47,260 nt of DNA, taken from Acidobacteriaceae bacterium. GTDB taxonomy: Bacteria; Acidobacteriota; Terriglobia; Terriglobales; Acidobacteriaceae. This document shows positions 33,870 through 45,816 of the stretch, one piece after another. Position 1 is the first letter of the stretch. Each line of letters opens with the position of its first letter. The DNA is taken from the NCBI GenBank assembly GCA_003142935.1, contig PLOG01000158.1:2935-50194 (forward strand), in the 5' to 3' direction. The translations under genes were made by a program, and so were the position numbers. A model generated the notes under the pieces. The model saw nothing but the letters and a program-made list of their open reading frames with translations. It did no database searches and was not told the DNA's origin.

Positions 33870-35576
33870 ATGAAGCGCAAAGCCCATTTCGCCGCCCATT
33901 TCGCCGGATTTGCCGTGCTGATCGCTTTAGGCGCTGCTCCTGTCTGCGGAGCGGCATCGGCGTCGGTCTCGGGATTGGTACGCGATTCCTCCGGTGTGCC
34001 CCAGATCGGCGCACAGGTGCAGTTGCTGCGCCCGGACCTGAGCGTTGTGGCCAGCGTTTATACCAACAGCCAGGGCCGCTTCAAAATCTCATCGGTTCTT
34101 CCCGGCCGTTACGCGCTCAAGGCGATGAGCATGTCGTTTCTGCCATCGCTGCGGGAAGATGTCCGTGTGCGTACAGCCACCATTGTCAACCTGACACTGA
34201 ACACGCTTTACGAAGTCATCCAGTGGCTTCCGGCTGAGCCGCGCGCGGCTAATTCCCAAAAGGACGACTGGGCCTGGACCTTGCGATCGGCCGCTAACCG
34301 CCCGTTGCTCCGCTGGCTGGAAGACGGACCACTGGTGGTTGTCACCGACGGTTCCGGAGCGGCGCCCAAGCTGAAGGCACGTTTGATGGCTACCGGGCAG
34401 GCTGGGACTTTTGGCGAGAGCGGTCAGCGCTTCTCCGCGACGGTGGAAGACACGCCCTCTAACAGCCGCGAGTTGCTGGCGCGCGTGGACTTTGAGCCAA
34501 ACACCGATGCCGGAATGGAATCCATGCTCGGCTTCCGCCAGGATCTGGGGTTTGCGGGTTCCGTGCAATCGGTAGCGGCAGTTTCCGTTCATCCCGAAAT
34601 CAATGGTTCCGCGGGTGAAGAGGGACTGAATGAGGCTGCGGTCCGGACCTGGGAAACCATGCACCTGGGTGACGAGTTCGATGTGGAGGTGGGCTCCACT
34701 GAGGCTTTAGGCCGTTTCGCCGGGCAATCTCCCCACACCGTTGTCGCGGCTCTGCCCAATGCATCGGTCGACTGGCTCGATGGCAACTCTTCGATAGGCT
34801 ACCGGGTTGCAACCTTCCAACCGGGCCCGATTGAAAGCGACGACACCCAGGCCGGGGCTTGGCTGCCTGAATTCTCGCTCCGCCATGGCGAGCTCGTTAT
34901 CGAGCGAGGAGTGCATCAGGAAATTGCTTGGGCGAGGAAGACCGATGTCTCGGAGATGACGGTCGGCGTCTTTGCCGACGAAGTCCTGAATCCTGTCATC
35001 GAGGCCATGGGACACTTTGCCGAAGGCAGTTCCGGTGCGAACTCCGTTGATACGCTTCTAGACAATGCGAGTGGACTGTTGCGCGCATCCGGTCCGAACT
35101 TTTCGAGCGACGGAATTGTGGCCAGCGTCGAGCGCCGTTTACCCGGCGGAAACGACGTCCGCCTCAGCTATGCCAATAGCAATGCGCTGGTAATGCCGGT
35201 TCTGCCCAGGCCGGTGGCGATGGCCGAGGTGCTTGGTGCAGCCCATCCCCGCCGGGCACAGATGTATTCCATCTCGCTCTCCGGAACTCTGGACGGGACC
35301 GGAACCCGCTGGCGGGCGAGTTACCGCTGGCAGCCCGAAGACACTGTCACTCAAGTGGCTCCGTTTGCGCTGGACGCAGCCGAGCCTTACCTCAACCTCC
35401 GCCTGCGTCAACCCATCCGGTTGAGCCGAGCCGGAGGGGGTGGCTTGGAGGCGCTCCTCGATGTCCGGAACATGCTTGCCGAGGGCTACCGCCCCATAGT
35501 TCTGAATGATGGTTCCATCCTGGTCTTCGCCCAGGACCAGCGCAGCATCCGCGGCGGGTTGGCATTTACCTTCTGA
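33870..35576 (+). CDS. Carboxypeptidase-regulatory-domain outer-membrane protein
   Basis: A signal peptide (MKRKAHFAAHFAGFAVLIALGAAPVCGAASA) leads to a carboxypeptidase-regulatory-like (CarboxypepD_reg) domain (SVSGLVRDSSGVPQIGAQVQLL... FKISSVLPGRYALKA). The remainder (residues 130-568) is beta-rich and ends in the aromatic GLAFTF typical of outer-membrane barrels. The layout is that of acidobacterial TonB-dependent-receptor-like proteins (usually ~1000-1200 residues), but the protein is only 568 residues and no plug domain is evident, so it is either a short relative or a reduced form. ATG 33870 is preferred to GTG 33867. It follows the GWxTD gene directly. Confidence 0.8.
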   Translation: MKRKAHFAAHFAGFAVLIALGAAPVCGAASASVSGLVRDSSGVPQIGAQVQLLRPDLSVVASVYTNSQGRFKISSVLPGRYALKAMSMSFLPSLREDVRVRTATIVNLTLNTLYEVIQWLPAEPRAANSQKDDWAWTLRSAANRPLLRWLEDGPLVVVTDGSGAAPKLKARLMATGQAGTFGESGQRFSATVEDTPSNSRELLARVDFEPNTDAGMESMLGFRQDLGFAGSVQSVAAVSVHPEINGSAGEEGLNEAAVRTWETMHLGDEFDVEVGSTEALGRFAGQSPHTVVAALPNASVDWLDGNSSIGYRVATFQPGPIESDDTQAGAWLPEFSLRHGELVIERGVHQEIAWARKTDVSEMTVGVFADEVLNPVIEAMGHFAEGSSGANSVDTLLDNASGLLRASGPNFSSDGIVASVERRLPGGNDVRLSYANSNALVMPVLPRPVAMAEVLGAAHPRRAQMYSISLSGTLDGTGTRWRASYRWQPEDTVTQVAPFALDAAEPYLNLRLRQPIRLSRAGGGGLEALLDVRNMLAEGYRPIVLNDGSILVFAQDQRSIRGGLAFTF

Positions 35577-35939
35577 TCGTTCAGCCGGTATGCCCGCTGC
35601 CCAGCCTGCACAAATTCGCCCTCCACAGTCTTGCCCTACTTTGTTTGTCCGCTCAAGTGATCGCGGTTGCGGTTATGTTTGTCTTCCAGGGCTTGCAGTG
35701 CAGAACGGCTGCCTGGGAGCGTAAAGTGAAAGTGCAATCCCAGGTTGCTGAAAAAAACCTATTGCGGCATTGTTTTGAAAGGGCACGGCTTGAGCCGTGC
35801 CGCAAACGCAATCAAATCAGCGTGGGCTTCAGCCCCTGAGGGATGCCGGGCTATTACTCCAAGCTCAGCGATTTGTCAGTAGTCTGAAATCCGTTGCCCT
35901 CTTTCGAATGCGGGCCGGAGAAAGAAGATAAATTTGCCC
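35577..35939. other. Gap with palindromic repeat before sugar cluster
   Basis: The gap holds the repeat at 35765-35849. Left of it, one plus-strand frame reads ALHSLALLCLSAQVIAVAVMFVFQGLQCRTAAWERKVKVQSQ, like a membrane-segment remnant, but has no start or ribosome binding site. The promoter of the sugar operon should lie near 35850-35939. Confidence 0.4.
35765..35849. repeat. GGCACGGCT palindrome repeat with nested arms
   Basis: A perfect 9-bp hairpin GGCACGGCT-TG-AGCCGTGCC (35782-35801) is followed by a second hairpin GGGCT-TC-AGCCC (35824-35835). Outer arms CGGCAT and ATGCCG enclose both. The pattern of a stem followed by GTGGGCTTCAGCCCCTGAGG resembles a common interspersed repeat in acidobacterial genomes; this is from memory and not tested. 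Confidence 0.7.
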
Positions 35940-36794
35940 ATGATCAGCCGTCGCTCAGTTCTGAAAACCAGCCTTGCCGCAACCGCGTTGACATCGTTGT
36001 CCGGACTTCTGAAGGCAGAAGAAGTGAACGCAAAGAAGATGAGAATCAAGCAGTCGGTCTGCCGGTGGTGTTATAAAGAAACACCGCTAGAGGAGCTATG
36101 CGCGTTGGCCGCGCAGATCGGACTCGTGGGCATCGACCTGCTTGAGCCTGAAGAATACGAAATTCCACGGCGTCACGGTCTTATTTGCACCATGGGGTAT
36201 GCTGAAGCGGGAACTATCCCCGACGCCATGAACCGGACGGAATATCATGAGGCAATCGAAGCAGCTCTCCGCGCCAACATCCCTTTGGCGGCCAAAGCGG
36301 GCGTGCCCAACGTAATCACCTTCTCGGGAAGCCGGCGCGGCATGGCGGATGAAGAAGGCGCGCGCAATACCATAGTTGGACTGAACCGCGTAAAGAAGAT
36401 CGCCGAGGACAACGGCGTCAACATTTGCCTTGAGTTACTCAACAGCAAGGTGAACCACCCGGATTACATGGCGGACCATACCGCTTGGGGTGTGCGCGTG
36501 ATGGAAGAAGTGAATTCTCCGAATGTCAGGTTGCTCTACGACATTTATCACATGCAGATCATGGAGGGGGACCTGATTGCCACCATTCGCGATAACATCG
36601 CCTGGATCGGGCACTTTCACACTGGCGGCGTACCGGGACGGCACGAACTCGATAACACGCAAGAGGTACAATGGGACGGCGTGATGCGGGCCATTGCGGC
36701 GGCAGATTTCAAAGGGTATGTTGCCCACGAGTTTCTGCCTCTGCACGATCCAATCGCCAGTCTCCGCGCGGCTAAAGAATTGTGCGATGTGTAG
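35940..36794 (+). CDS. Tat-exported hydroxypyruvate-isomerase-like TIM barrel
   Basis: A twin-arginine signal (MISRRSVLKTSLAATALTSLSG) is followed by an AP-endonuclease-2-type TIM barrel most like the hydroxypyruvate isomerase group: CLELLNSKV (Glu), VRLLYDIYHMQIMEGD (Asp, His), WIGHFHTGGVPGRHE (His) and YVAHEFLP (Glu). Length is 284 residues from ATG 35940, which I prefer to TTG 35934. It is the first gene of a close four-gene set with two dehydrogenases and GH106. The true substrate is unknown; a role on a rhamnose- or sugar-acid-derived product is inference from neighbours. Confidence 0.9.
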   Translation: MISRRSVLKTSLAATALTSLSGLLKAEEVNAKKMRIKQSVCRWCYKETPLEELCALAAQIGLVGIDLLEPEEYEIPRRHGLICTMGYAEAGTIPDAMNRTEYHEAIEAALRANIPLAAKAGVPNVITFSGSRRGMADEEGARNTIVGLNRVKKIAEDNGVNICLELLNSKVNHPDYMADHTAWGVRVMEEVNSPNVRLLYDIYHMQIMEGDLIATIRDNIAWIGHFHTGGVPGRHELDNTQEVQWDGVMRAIAAADFKGYVAHEFLPLHDPIASLRAAKELCDV

Positions 36795-36850
36795 GCTGTG
36801 CTCATTAAGTTGACACATGCATACTAACTAAGTTGAGGATTTGAGAAAAT

Positions 36851-37888
36851 ATGAAGTCATTACTCCTTTCCGAGTACAGCCACCTGGAACTAACTGACCT
36901 CCCTATTCCGGCTGTCGGACGTGGCGAGGTGCTGGTGCGCGTCGAAGCCTGCGGCATTTGCGGGAGTGACGTGCATGGTTACGACGGCTCAACGGGGCGG
37001 CGCATTCCGCCCATTGTGATGGGCCATGAAGCTGCCGGTACGGTGGAAGCTACCGGCGAGGGAGTGACGAAGTACAGTAAAGGCGACCGCGTCACTTTCG
37101 ATTCGACTGTTTATTGCGGCGAGTGCCCGTACTGCCTGCGCGGTCAAATCAACCTTTGCGACAACCGTCAGGTGATTGGTGTCTCCTGCGGGGAGTATCG
37201 CCGGCACGGCGCATTTGCCGAGTACGTTGTAGTGCCTGAGCGGATCATGTACAAGCTGCCCGGCAATATCTCGTTCAACGAGGCAGCGATGCTTGAGGCG
37301 GCGTCCGTGGCGCTGCACGGGGTGAAGGTGTCGCAGATCGTCGGTGGCGAAACTGCGCTCGTGATTGGTGCTGGAATGATTGGCTTGCTCATCGCGCAGG
37401 CTGCGCGAGCCGCAGGCTGTGCGCGCGTGTTTGTCACGGATGTAGACGCAACACGATTGAAATTGGCCAAACAGGTTGGCGCCGACGAGGCGTTGCATTG
37501 TTCGGGCGCGGAGTTGGTCGCCGAGGTGATGCGGCTGACAGGCGGCAACGGGGTTGACATCGCATTGGAAGCAGTTGGACGCAACGAAACGGTGGCCGGC
37601 GCAATTGACTGCACGCGTAAGGGCGGGACGGTGACTCTCGTAGGTAACATCATGCCCGAGGTGACGCTGCCACTGCAGAAAGTGGTGGTAAAACAACTGC
37701 GGCTGCAGGGGTCGTGCACTTCGTCTGGCGAATATCCTGAGGCCATTGAATTGATCGCAAATGGCAAGATTCAAGTCAAGCCTCTGATTACTGCTGTGGC
37801 TCCTCTCGAAGAAGGGCCGAGCTGGTTTGAGCGTCTCCATGCGCGCGAACCGAATTTGATGAAAATTATTCTGACACCGAGGACTTAA
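36851..37888 (+). CDS. Zinc-dependent medium-chain alcohol/polyol dehydrogenase
   Basis: This 345-residue medium-chain dehydrogenase belongs to the threonine/sorbitol dehydrogenase group. The catalytic zinc site is CGICGSD plus GHEAAG, the structural zinc loop is CGECPYCLRGQINLC, and the NAD(P)-binding loop is VIGAGMIGLL with an acidic residue (TDVDATRLK) after the second strand, suggesting NAD preference. No signal peptide, so it is cytoplasmic, unlike its upstream neighbour. It ends TAATG, overlapping the SDR start by one base, so the two are translationally coupled. It probably oxidises a sugar alcohol or reduces a keto sugar. Confidence 0.93.
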   Translation: MKSLLLSEYSHLELTDLPIPAVGRGEVLVRVEACGICGSDVHGYDGSTGRRIPPIVMGHEAAGTVEATGEGVTKYSKGDRVTFDSTVYCGECPYCLRGQINLCDNRQVIGVSCGEYRRHGAFAEYVVVPERIMYKLPGNISFNEAAMLEAASVALHGVKVSQIVGGETALVIGAGMIGLLIAQAARAAGCARVFVTDVDATRLKLAKQVGADEALHCSGAELVAEVMRLTGGNGVDIALEAVGRNETVAGAIDCTRKGGTVTLVGNIMPEVTLPLQKVVVKQLRLQGSCTSSGEYPEAIELIANGKIQVKPLITAVAPLEEGPSWFERLHAREPNLMKIILTPRT

Positions 37889-38682
37889 TGGACGACAAAC
37901 TCTTCGACCTTACCGGGCAGGTTGCGATTGTGACCGGAACCAGCCGAGGGCTGGGGCAATATTTTGCCAAGGCGCTGGCGAAAGCTGGCGCGGATTTGGT
38001 GTTGACGAGCCGTACGCTCGAGTCTCTTACGACCTTCGAGGCAGAGATCGAGGCGCTCGGCCGTCGTGTGCTTTCGCTAGAGCTCGATGTGCGTAACCAG
38101 GAGAGCATCGAGAAGATGGCCGCCGACGCGGAGGCTGCCTTCGGGCAAATTCACATCCTGGTGAATAACGCCGGTTGCAACATTCGCAAGCCTGCGCTCG
38201 ATGTGCAATGGGAAGACTGGAACACCATCCTCGACACGAACCTCCGCGGTACTTTCTTTGTTGCGCAGGCTGTGGCGAGGAGGATGATTGCCAAGGGATA
38301 CGGGCGCATCGTCAATATCGGCTCGGTAACGTGCGTGGCAGGCTACGCCGGTTTGGCGCCTTATGGCGCGAGCCGTGGAGGCGTGCGGCAAATGACGATG
38401 AGCTTGGCCGACGATTGGGGCCGGCATGGAGTTACCGTAAATTGCCTGGCGCCAGGCTGGTTCCGCACCGAGCAAAACAAAGTCCTATACGAAAATCGGG
38501 AATGGGTGGATTATCTTGTCGATCGCATTCCCGTGAAGCGTCCCGGCGAGCCGCACGATCTGGATGGGGCTGTAGTGTTTCTATCTTCTGAAGCCAGCCG
38601 CTATGTTACCGGGCAAACATTGTTGGTAGACGGCGGAATCTCAACCGGCGCCACGCGAGCGACGGTGACTCCCAATAAATAA
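37888..38682 (+). CDS. SDR-family dehydrogenase with YxxxR in place of YxxxK
   Basis: A classical short-chain dehydrogenase of 264 residues, close to the gluconate 5-dehydrogenase/2-deoxy-gluconate 3-dehydrogenase group. The cofactor loop is TGTSRGLG, the NNAG motif is LVNNAGCN, Ser lies in GSVTCV and the C-terminal VTGQTLLVDGGIS is typical. At the catalytic motif the sequence is YGASRGG, giving Tyr-x3-Arg instead of the usual Tyr-x3-Lys. The start overlaps the dehydrogenase stop (TAATG). The change may alter cofactor or proton relay, or mark a subfamily. Confidence 0.92.
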   Translation: MDDKLFDLTGQVAIVTGTSRGLGQYFAKALAKAGADLVLTSRTLESLTTFEAEIEALGRRVLSLELDVRNQESIEKMAADAEAAFGQIHILVNNAGCNIRKPALDVQWEDWNTILDTNLRGTFFVAQAVARRMIAKGYGRIVNIGSVTCVAGYAGLAPYGASRGGVRQMTMSLADDWGRHGVTVNCLAPGWFRTEQNKVLYENREWVDYLVDRIPVKRPGEPHDLDGAVVFLSSEASRYVTGQTLLVDGGISTGATRATVTPNK

Positions 38683-38744
38683 GGTTGAGAGTAATGTGAA
38701 GAACTATTCCGCTCACCGGAAAGAGCGAACGAGGATGAACCGAA

Positions 38745-42203
<3,459 letters not shown>

Positions 42204-42274
42204 CTCCATCGAAATGCGAAAATAATCGGCCGTATTTCCTTAGCAGGAATGCGGTCGGCTGATTCAGGTGGGCG

Positions 42275-45200
42275 CTATTCAACCGTGAGTGCAATCGGGG
42301 CGGAGGTTGCAATGATCGAGCCGGATTTTCCGGTGACGGTGACGGTGTAGCTGCCCGCGGTGGTACCGGACGTGACGACGTTACTGCAGGCAGACGACGA
42401 ACCACCGCCGCAGGCGAGCACGCCACCAACGAGGGCGACGAAGAGCAGCATCATGCCCAGGACCGCCCGGCCTTTGCGCCGCCGGGGCACAATGCCGAAG
42501 AACAGCAGGCAGGCCAGAACCGCGCCGCCGCGCGCGTACCAGGGGATTCCGCGAGGTATTTCATTCGCTGCTACGCATGAGCTTTGGCCTGCCGTGGTGG
42601 AGATGGTGAGCGTAGCCGTGCCTGCGGCGGTGGAAGTGATGCCCACGGGGCTGGTTGAGCCGAAGCTAAGGGTGGGCGTGTTCACGGCGCCGGTTGGGCC
42701 GGATGCGATGGAGGCCGTCAACGTTACGCTGCCGGTGAAGCCGTTCGCCGGCGTGACGGAGATGGCGGAGGTGTTGCCGGTAGTTGCACCGGACGTTGAG
42801 ATTGTGACGGCAGTGCCCGAGACGGTAAAGCTGGGAAGAGCGGCCGCTACAGTCAGAGTGACCGAGGATGACGCGGTGTTGTAGTCCGTCGTGTCGGTTG
42901 GGGTAAAGATTGTGGAAAGAGTCGTGCTACCGATGGCGGACATCACGGTCCCCAACGGAGGAGTGTAGACAAAGACGCCGGGAACATTTGCCGTGGCGTT
43001 CAATTGCGTGGCACTCAGCGCTGTTGCAACAACGACCGCAGCCGGAGCGTTCCATGCGATGGATGGCGAGGCCTTGTTCACCGTCAGCGTGACGGTTCCC
43101 GATGCGGTGTTGTAATCCGTCGAATCCGTGGGGGTGAAGTTTGCGGTGAGCACCTGCGAACCAGCGGTGAGGACGGTTCCAGCCGCTGGGGCATAGACGA
43201 ATGTTCCGGGAACACTGGCCGTGGCGTTAAGCTGAGTTGCGCTGAGGGCTGTGCCGTAGGTGATGGCCACCGGCGTGGCCCATGTGATGGTGGGCGTGGT
43301 TTTGGCAACGGACGAGGTGGTGAAAGGTTGGATGCTCCCGTAACTTGTGCCTGCGCTGCTCTGAGCCACAAGCTGGAAGTAGTATGCCGTGCCTGAGCTG
43401 AGTCCAGAGATGTTGGCGCTGACCGGGGAGGCAGCGGTTCCGGAGCCGAGGTCCTGCGATGAGGTTTGGCTCGCTCCACTCAGGGTGCTGTTGGCGCCGT
43501 TGAGGAACCAGGCATGTGTGTCAGTTCCATTGGGGTTTACCGCGCCGACCAGTGTGGCGGAAGTGGCTGTGATGGCGGAAGCCGCACCCGTTGTTGCTGT
43601 GGGCAATGGCGCCGCTGCGGCGTAGTTGTTAATGAACGTGGCCACGTCGAGGGAGCCGAGGCCGGTGGCTTCGTCGTATCCGGTGCCCAGTAGAAAGCCG
43701 GCCTGCGCGGCAGTTCCAGCGGCATCGGCAATGCTGTTGTTGCACATGCTCGCGGTATTGACACTGCATCCGCTAACGCCGCTTGAGGCGACGGTCGCAT
43801 CGTGGAATGCCGACGGCACGGAGGCAGCAATGGAATAGAGCTGCAGATTCAGATTGCCTTGCGAGCCGCCGAGTTGTTGATCGAGCAGCGCCGCCACGCC
43901 CGCCATGCCGGGAGCTGCGGCTGAGGTCCCAGAGAAGGCGATGAAACTGAAACTGCCTCCCGAGGTCACGCAACTGCCGTTTGCGGCGGCCATGCAAGCG
44001 AAATAGCCGTCGTGCCCAGAGGCCGAAAAGGAGACGTCGGGTGTATAGCGCCCGCTTCGTGCCGAAGGCACACCGGTGCCTGTCTGCCAGGTTGGGGTGG
44101 CGATGACGGCACTGACGCCTCCGCCGGTGGCGGCCACGGAGGTGGTGGTCGATTCATTCCACGCGCCCTCGGGGATATATCCGAGCGCCGAGAGGTAGCC
44201 GGCACTGTTGGTGGAAGACCAGTAAGTGGAGGGGCTGGCGGTGTCGGCGAACTCGGTGCCGCCGGCGCATGTGGCATAGCTTGAGGAGCAGATGTAGTTT
44301 GGACTGTCGGCCATAGGCGAGGCGGGCGGCACGGAGAAAGCAGTATCGCAGCCGGAGGCGCCGGCGTCGCCGGAAGAGACGAAGACCGAGATGCCCTCGG
44401 CGGCTGCGGTTTGAAAGAGGCTGTCCCAGAAAGCAACTCCGCCCGATCCGGCAGAGGACTCGCAGGCTCCGAAGCTGATGGTCATCACCTGCGCGGGAAC
44501 AGGCGTGGTGTTCACAAGGTATTGCGCATCTGCGCCGATGCCATCGTTGGCGCCGGACTGAGACGAGACCACGAGCAGGAGAGTGGCGGCCGGCGCCACA
44601 CTGCCGGCACGGATCACGTCGAGCGTGGCCTCCGACTGGCCTGTGATGGAAACACCGGCCGCTGGCGGAGCGGTGTAAGCGGGACCGGGGTCGATGCCGC
44701 CGTAGGCAGTGGGAATCACTTCTGTCGGGTCTGTAAAGGAGGCGCCTGTCTTGCTTTTGAAGTTGTCGAAATCGGCTGCGTCGGTTCGCGACCAACTGAC
44801 GATGCCGATGGTGATGCCGGCGCCGGTAACGCTGGAAGGAACATCGTAGATGGTGTTGAAATCGGCAGGAGCGATGAAGTGGGTCCCGTTGGCGCCGTTG
44901 AGTTGCGGCAAAGTCGATTCGACTGCAATAGCGTGATGGGCGGCTTGATCGTCGATGGTGTAGAGGCCGCGAATGGCCTTGATGGCAGGGAGGATTGCCG
45001 CGGGGATCATCGGGTCGGAGTTGACTGATAGACGCTGCTTGCCGCCGACGCTGTAGTAATGTATCTCGGTCTGGAAGGCGTGGCCGACGTTGGCTGCCGT
45101 GCCGCCGAATCCGATAAAAATGCGGCTGGGCGAGACCCAATTGACATGCAAGCCCTGGGACTGGAGCCAGCCCGTGACGGTGGCAATGTCCTGTCCGGAG

Positions 45201-45598
45201 AGGCCGAAGCGTTCGCCCACTTCTTGTGGGGTGAGCCAGTGATGGTAATCGGGCGAGGCTGGGTTCTGCTGGCCGGCGAGAAATTGTTGCAAGGCCTGTT
45301 CCTGCTGGGGCGAGCGGGAGAGTACCAAGGTCAGCTGATTCAGAGAAAGGTCCGCCGGAACCATGCCGATGCTGTTGGCGGTGCTGGCCCAAAGAGGATG
45401 GTGACTGGGCAGCGGCTGAGAATTTGAGATGTCAACAGTCTGAGTGATGCGATTGATGGCTTGCGCAGAGACTACGGGAGCGGTAAAAGCGGCTGCCGCC
45501 AGAAGAACGGACGCAAGGGAGAGAGACACTCGGTGGGAAGCAGCGATCGAACGGTGGAACACCGAAGAGCAAGGGAAACCGCGCACTTTCACATTCAT
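42275..45598 (-). CDS. S53-family (sedolisin/kumamolisin) peptidase with Ig/MBG-like repeats
   Basis: After a signal peptide (VSLSLASVLLAAAAFTAPVVSAQA) there is a pro-domain (Pro-kumamolisin activation, about residues 50-200, with YHHWLTPQEVGERFGLS), then the S53 catalytic domain. The Glu/Asp pair is in SGQSEATLD (about 321/325), the oxyanion Asp in VSSGDAGA, and the catalytic Ser in SGTSAAAP (about 556), with FLLGTGYDEATGLGSLD near the calcium site. An Fn3-like domain, two MBG-type repeats (NFTPTDSTDYNTASGTVTLTVNKA) and one more Ig-like domain follow. Near the end a positively flanked membrane segment (WYARGGAVLACLLFFGIVPRRRKGRAVLGMMLLFVALVGGVLACGGG) interrupts Ig-like sequence that then resumes. 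Acid-active secreted protease is the likely role. Confidence 0.95.
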   Translation of the reverse strand: MNVKVRGFPCSSVFHRSIAASHRVSLSLASVLLAAAAFTAPVVSAQAINRITQTVDISNSQPLPSHHPLWASTANSIGMVPADLSLNQLTLVLSRSPQQEQALQQFLAGQQNPASPDYHHWLTPQEVGERFGLSGQDIATVTGWLQSQGLHVNWVSPSRIFIGFGGTAANVGHAFQTEIHYYSVGGKQRLSVNSDPMIPAAILPAIKAIRGLYTIDDQAAHHAIAVESTLPQLNGANGTHFIAPADFNTIYDVPSSVTGAGITIGIVSWSRTDAADFDNFKSKTGASFTDPTEVIPTAYGGIDPGPAYTAPPAAGVSITGQSEATLDVIRAGSVAPAATLLLVVSSQSGANDGIGADAQYLVNTTPVPAQVMTISFGACESSAGSGGVAFWDSLFQTAAAEGISVFVSSGDAGASGCDTAFSVPPASPMADSPNYICSSSYATCAGGTEFADTASPSTYWSSTNSAGYLSALGYIPEGAWNESTTTSVAATGGGVSAVIATPTWQTGTGVPSARSGRYTPDVSFSASGHDGYFACMAAANGSCVTSGGSFSFIAFSGTSAAAPGMAGVAALLDQQLGGSQGNLNLQLYSIAASVPSAFHDATVASSGVSGCSVNTASMCNNSIADAAGTAAQAGFLLGTGYDEATGLGSLDVATFINNYAAAAPLPTATTGAASAITATSATLVGAVNPNGTDTHAWFLNGANSTLSGASQTSSQDLGSGTAASPVSANISGLSSGTAYYFQLVAQSSAGTSYGSIQPFTTSSVAKTTPTITWATPVAITYGTALSATQLNATASVPGTFVYAPAAGTVLTAGSQVLTANFTPTDSTDYNTASGTVTLTVNKASPSIAWNAPAAVVVATALSATQLNATANVPGVFVYTPPLGTVMSAIGSTTLSTIFTPTDTTDYNTASSSVTLTVAAALPSFTVSGTAVTISTSGATTGNTSAISVTPANGFTGSVTLTASIASGPTGAVNTPTLSFGSTSPVGITSTAAGTATLTISTTAGQSSCVAANEIPRGIPWYARGGAVLACLLFFGIVPRRRKGRAVLGMMLLFVALVGGVLACGGGSSSACSNVVTSGTTAGSYTVTVTGKSGSIIATSAPIALTVE

Positions 45599-45816
45599 AG
45601 ATTGTCTTTCCGCGCTTCTAGCCCGCCTGATGGAGAGTATAGGGCATTCTCCGCTCCCAAAAGGGATGGATCAACAGCGCGAATGGGGCAGGCGCGCGAA
45701 TGGGAGGGGGAAAAATAGCTTGCAAAACGCAAGGGGAATCAGGAAGAATCGCTGCACGGCGTTCCCCAAAGCGGGCCAATGAGCCCTAGACGCCGGACAC
45801 CAACAGGAGGCAGTGA

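Noticed and set aside
35645-35839. 64-residue ORF with a hydrophobic start
   Set aside because: It begins at TTG without a ribosome binding site and its second half is the palindromic repeat at 35765-35849.
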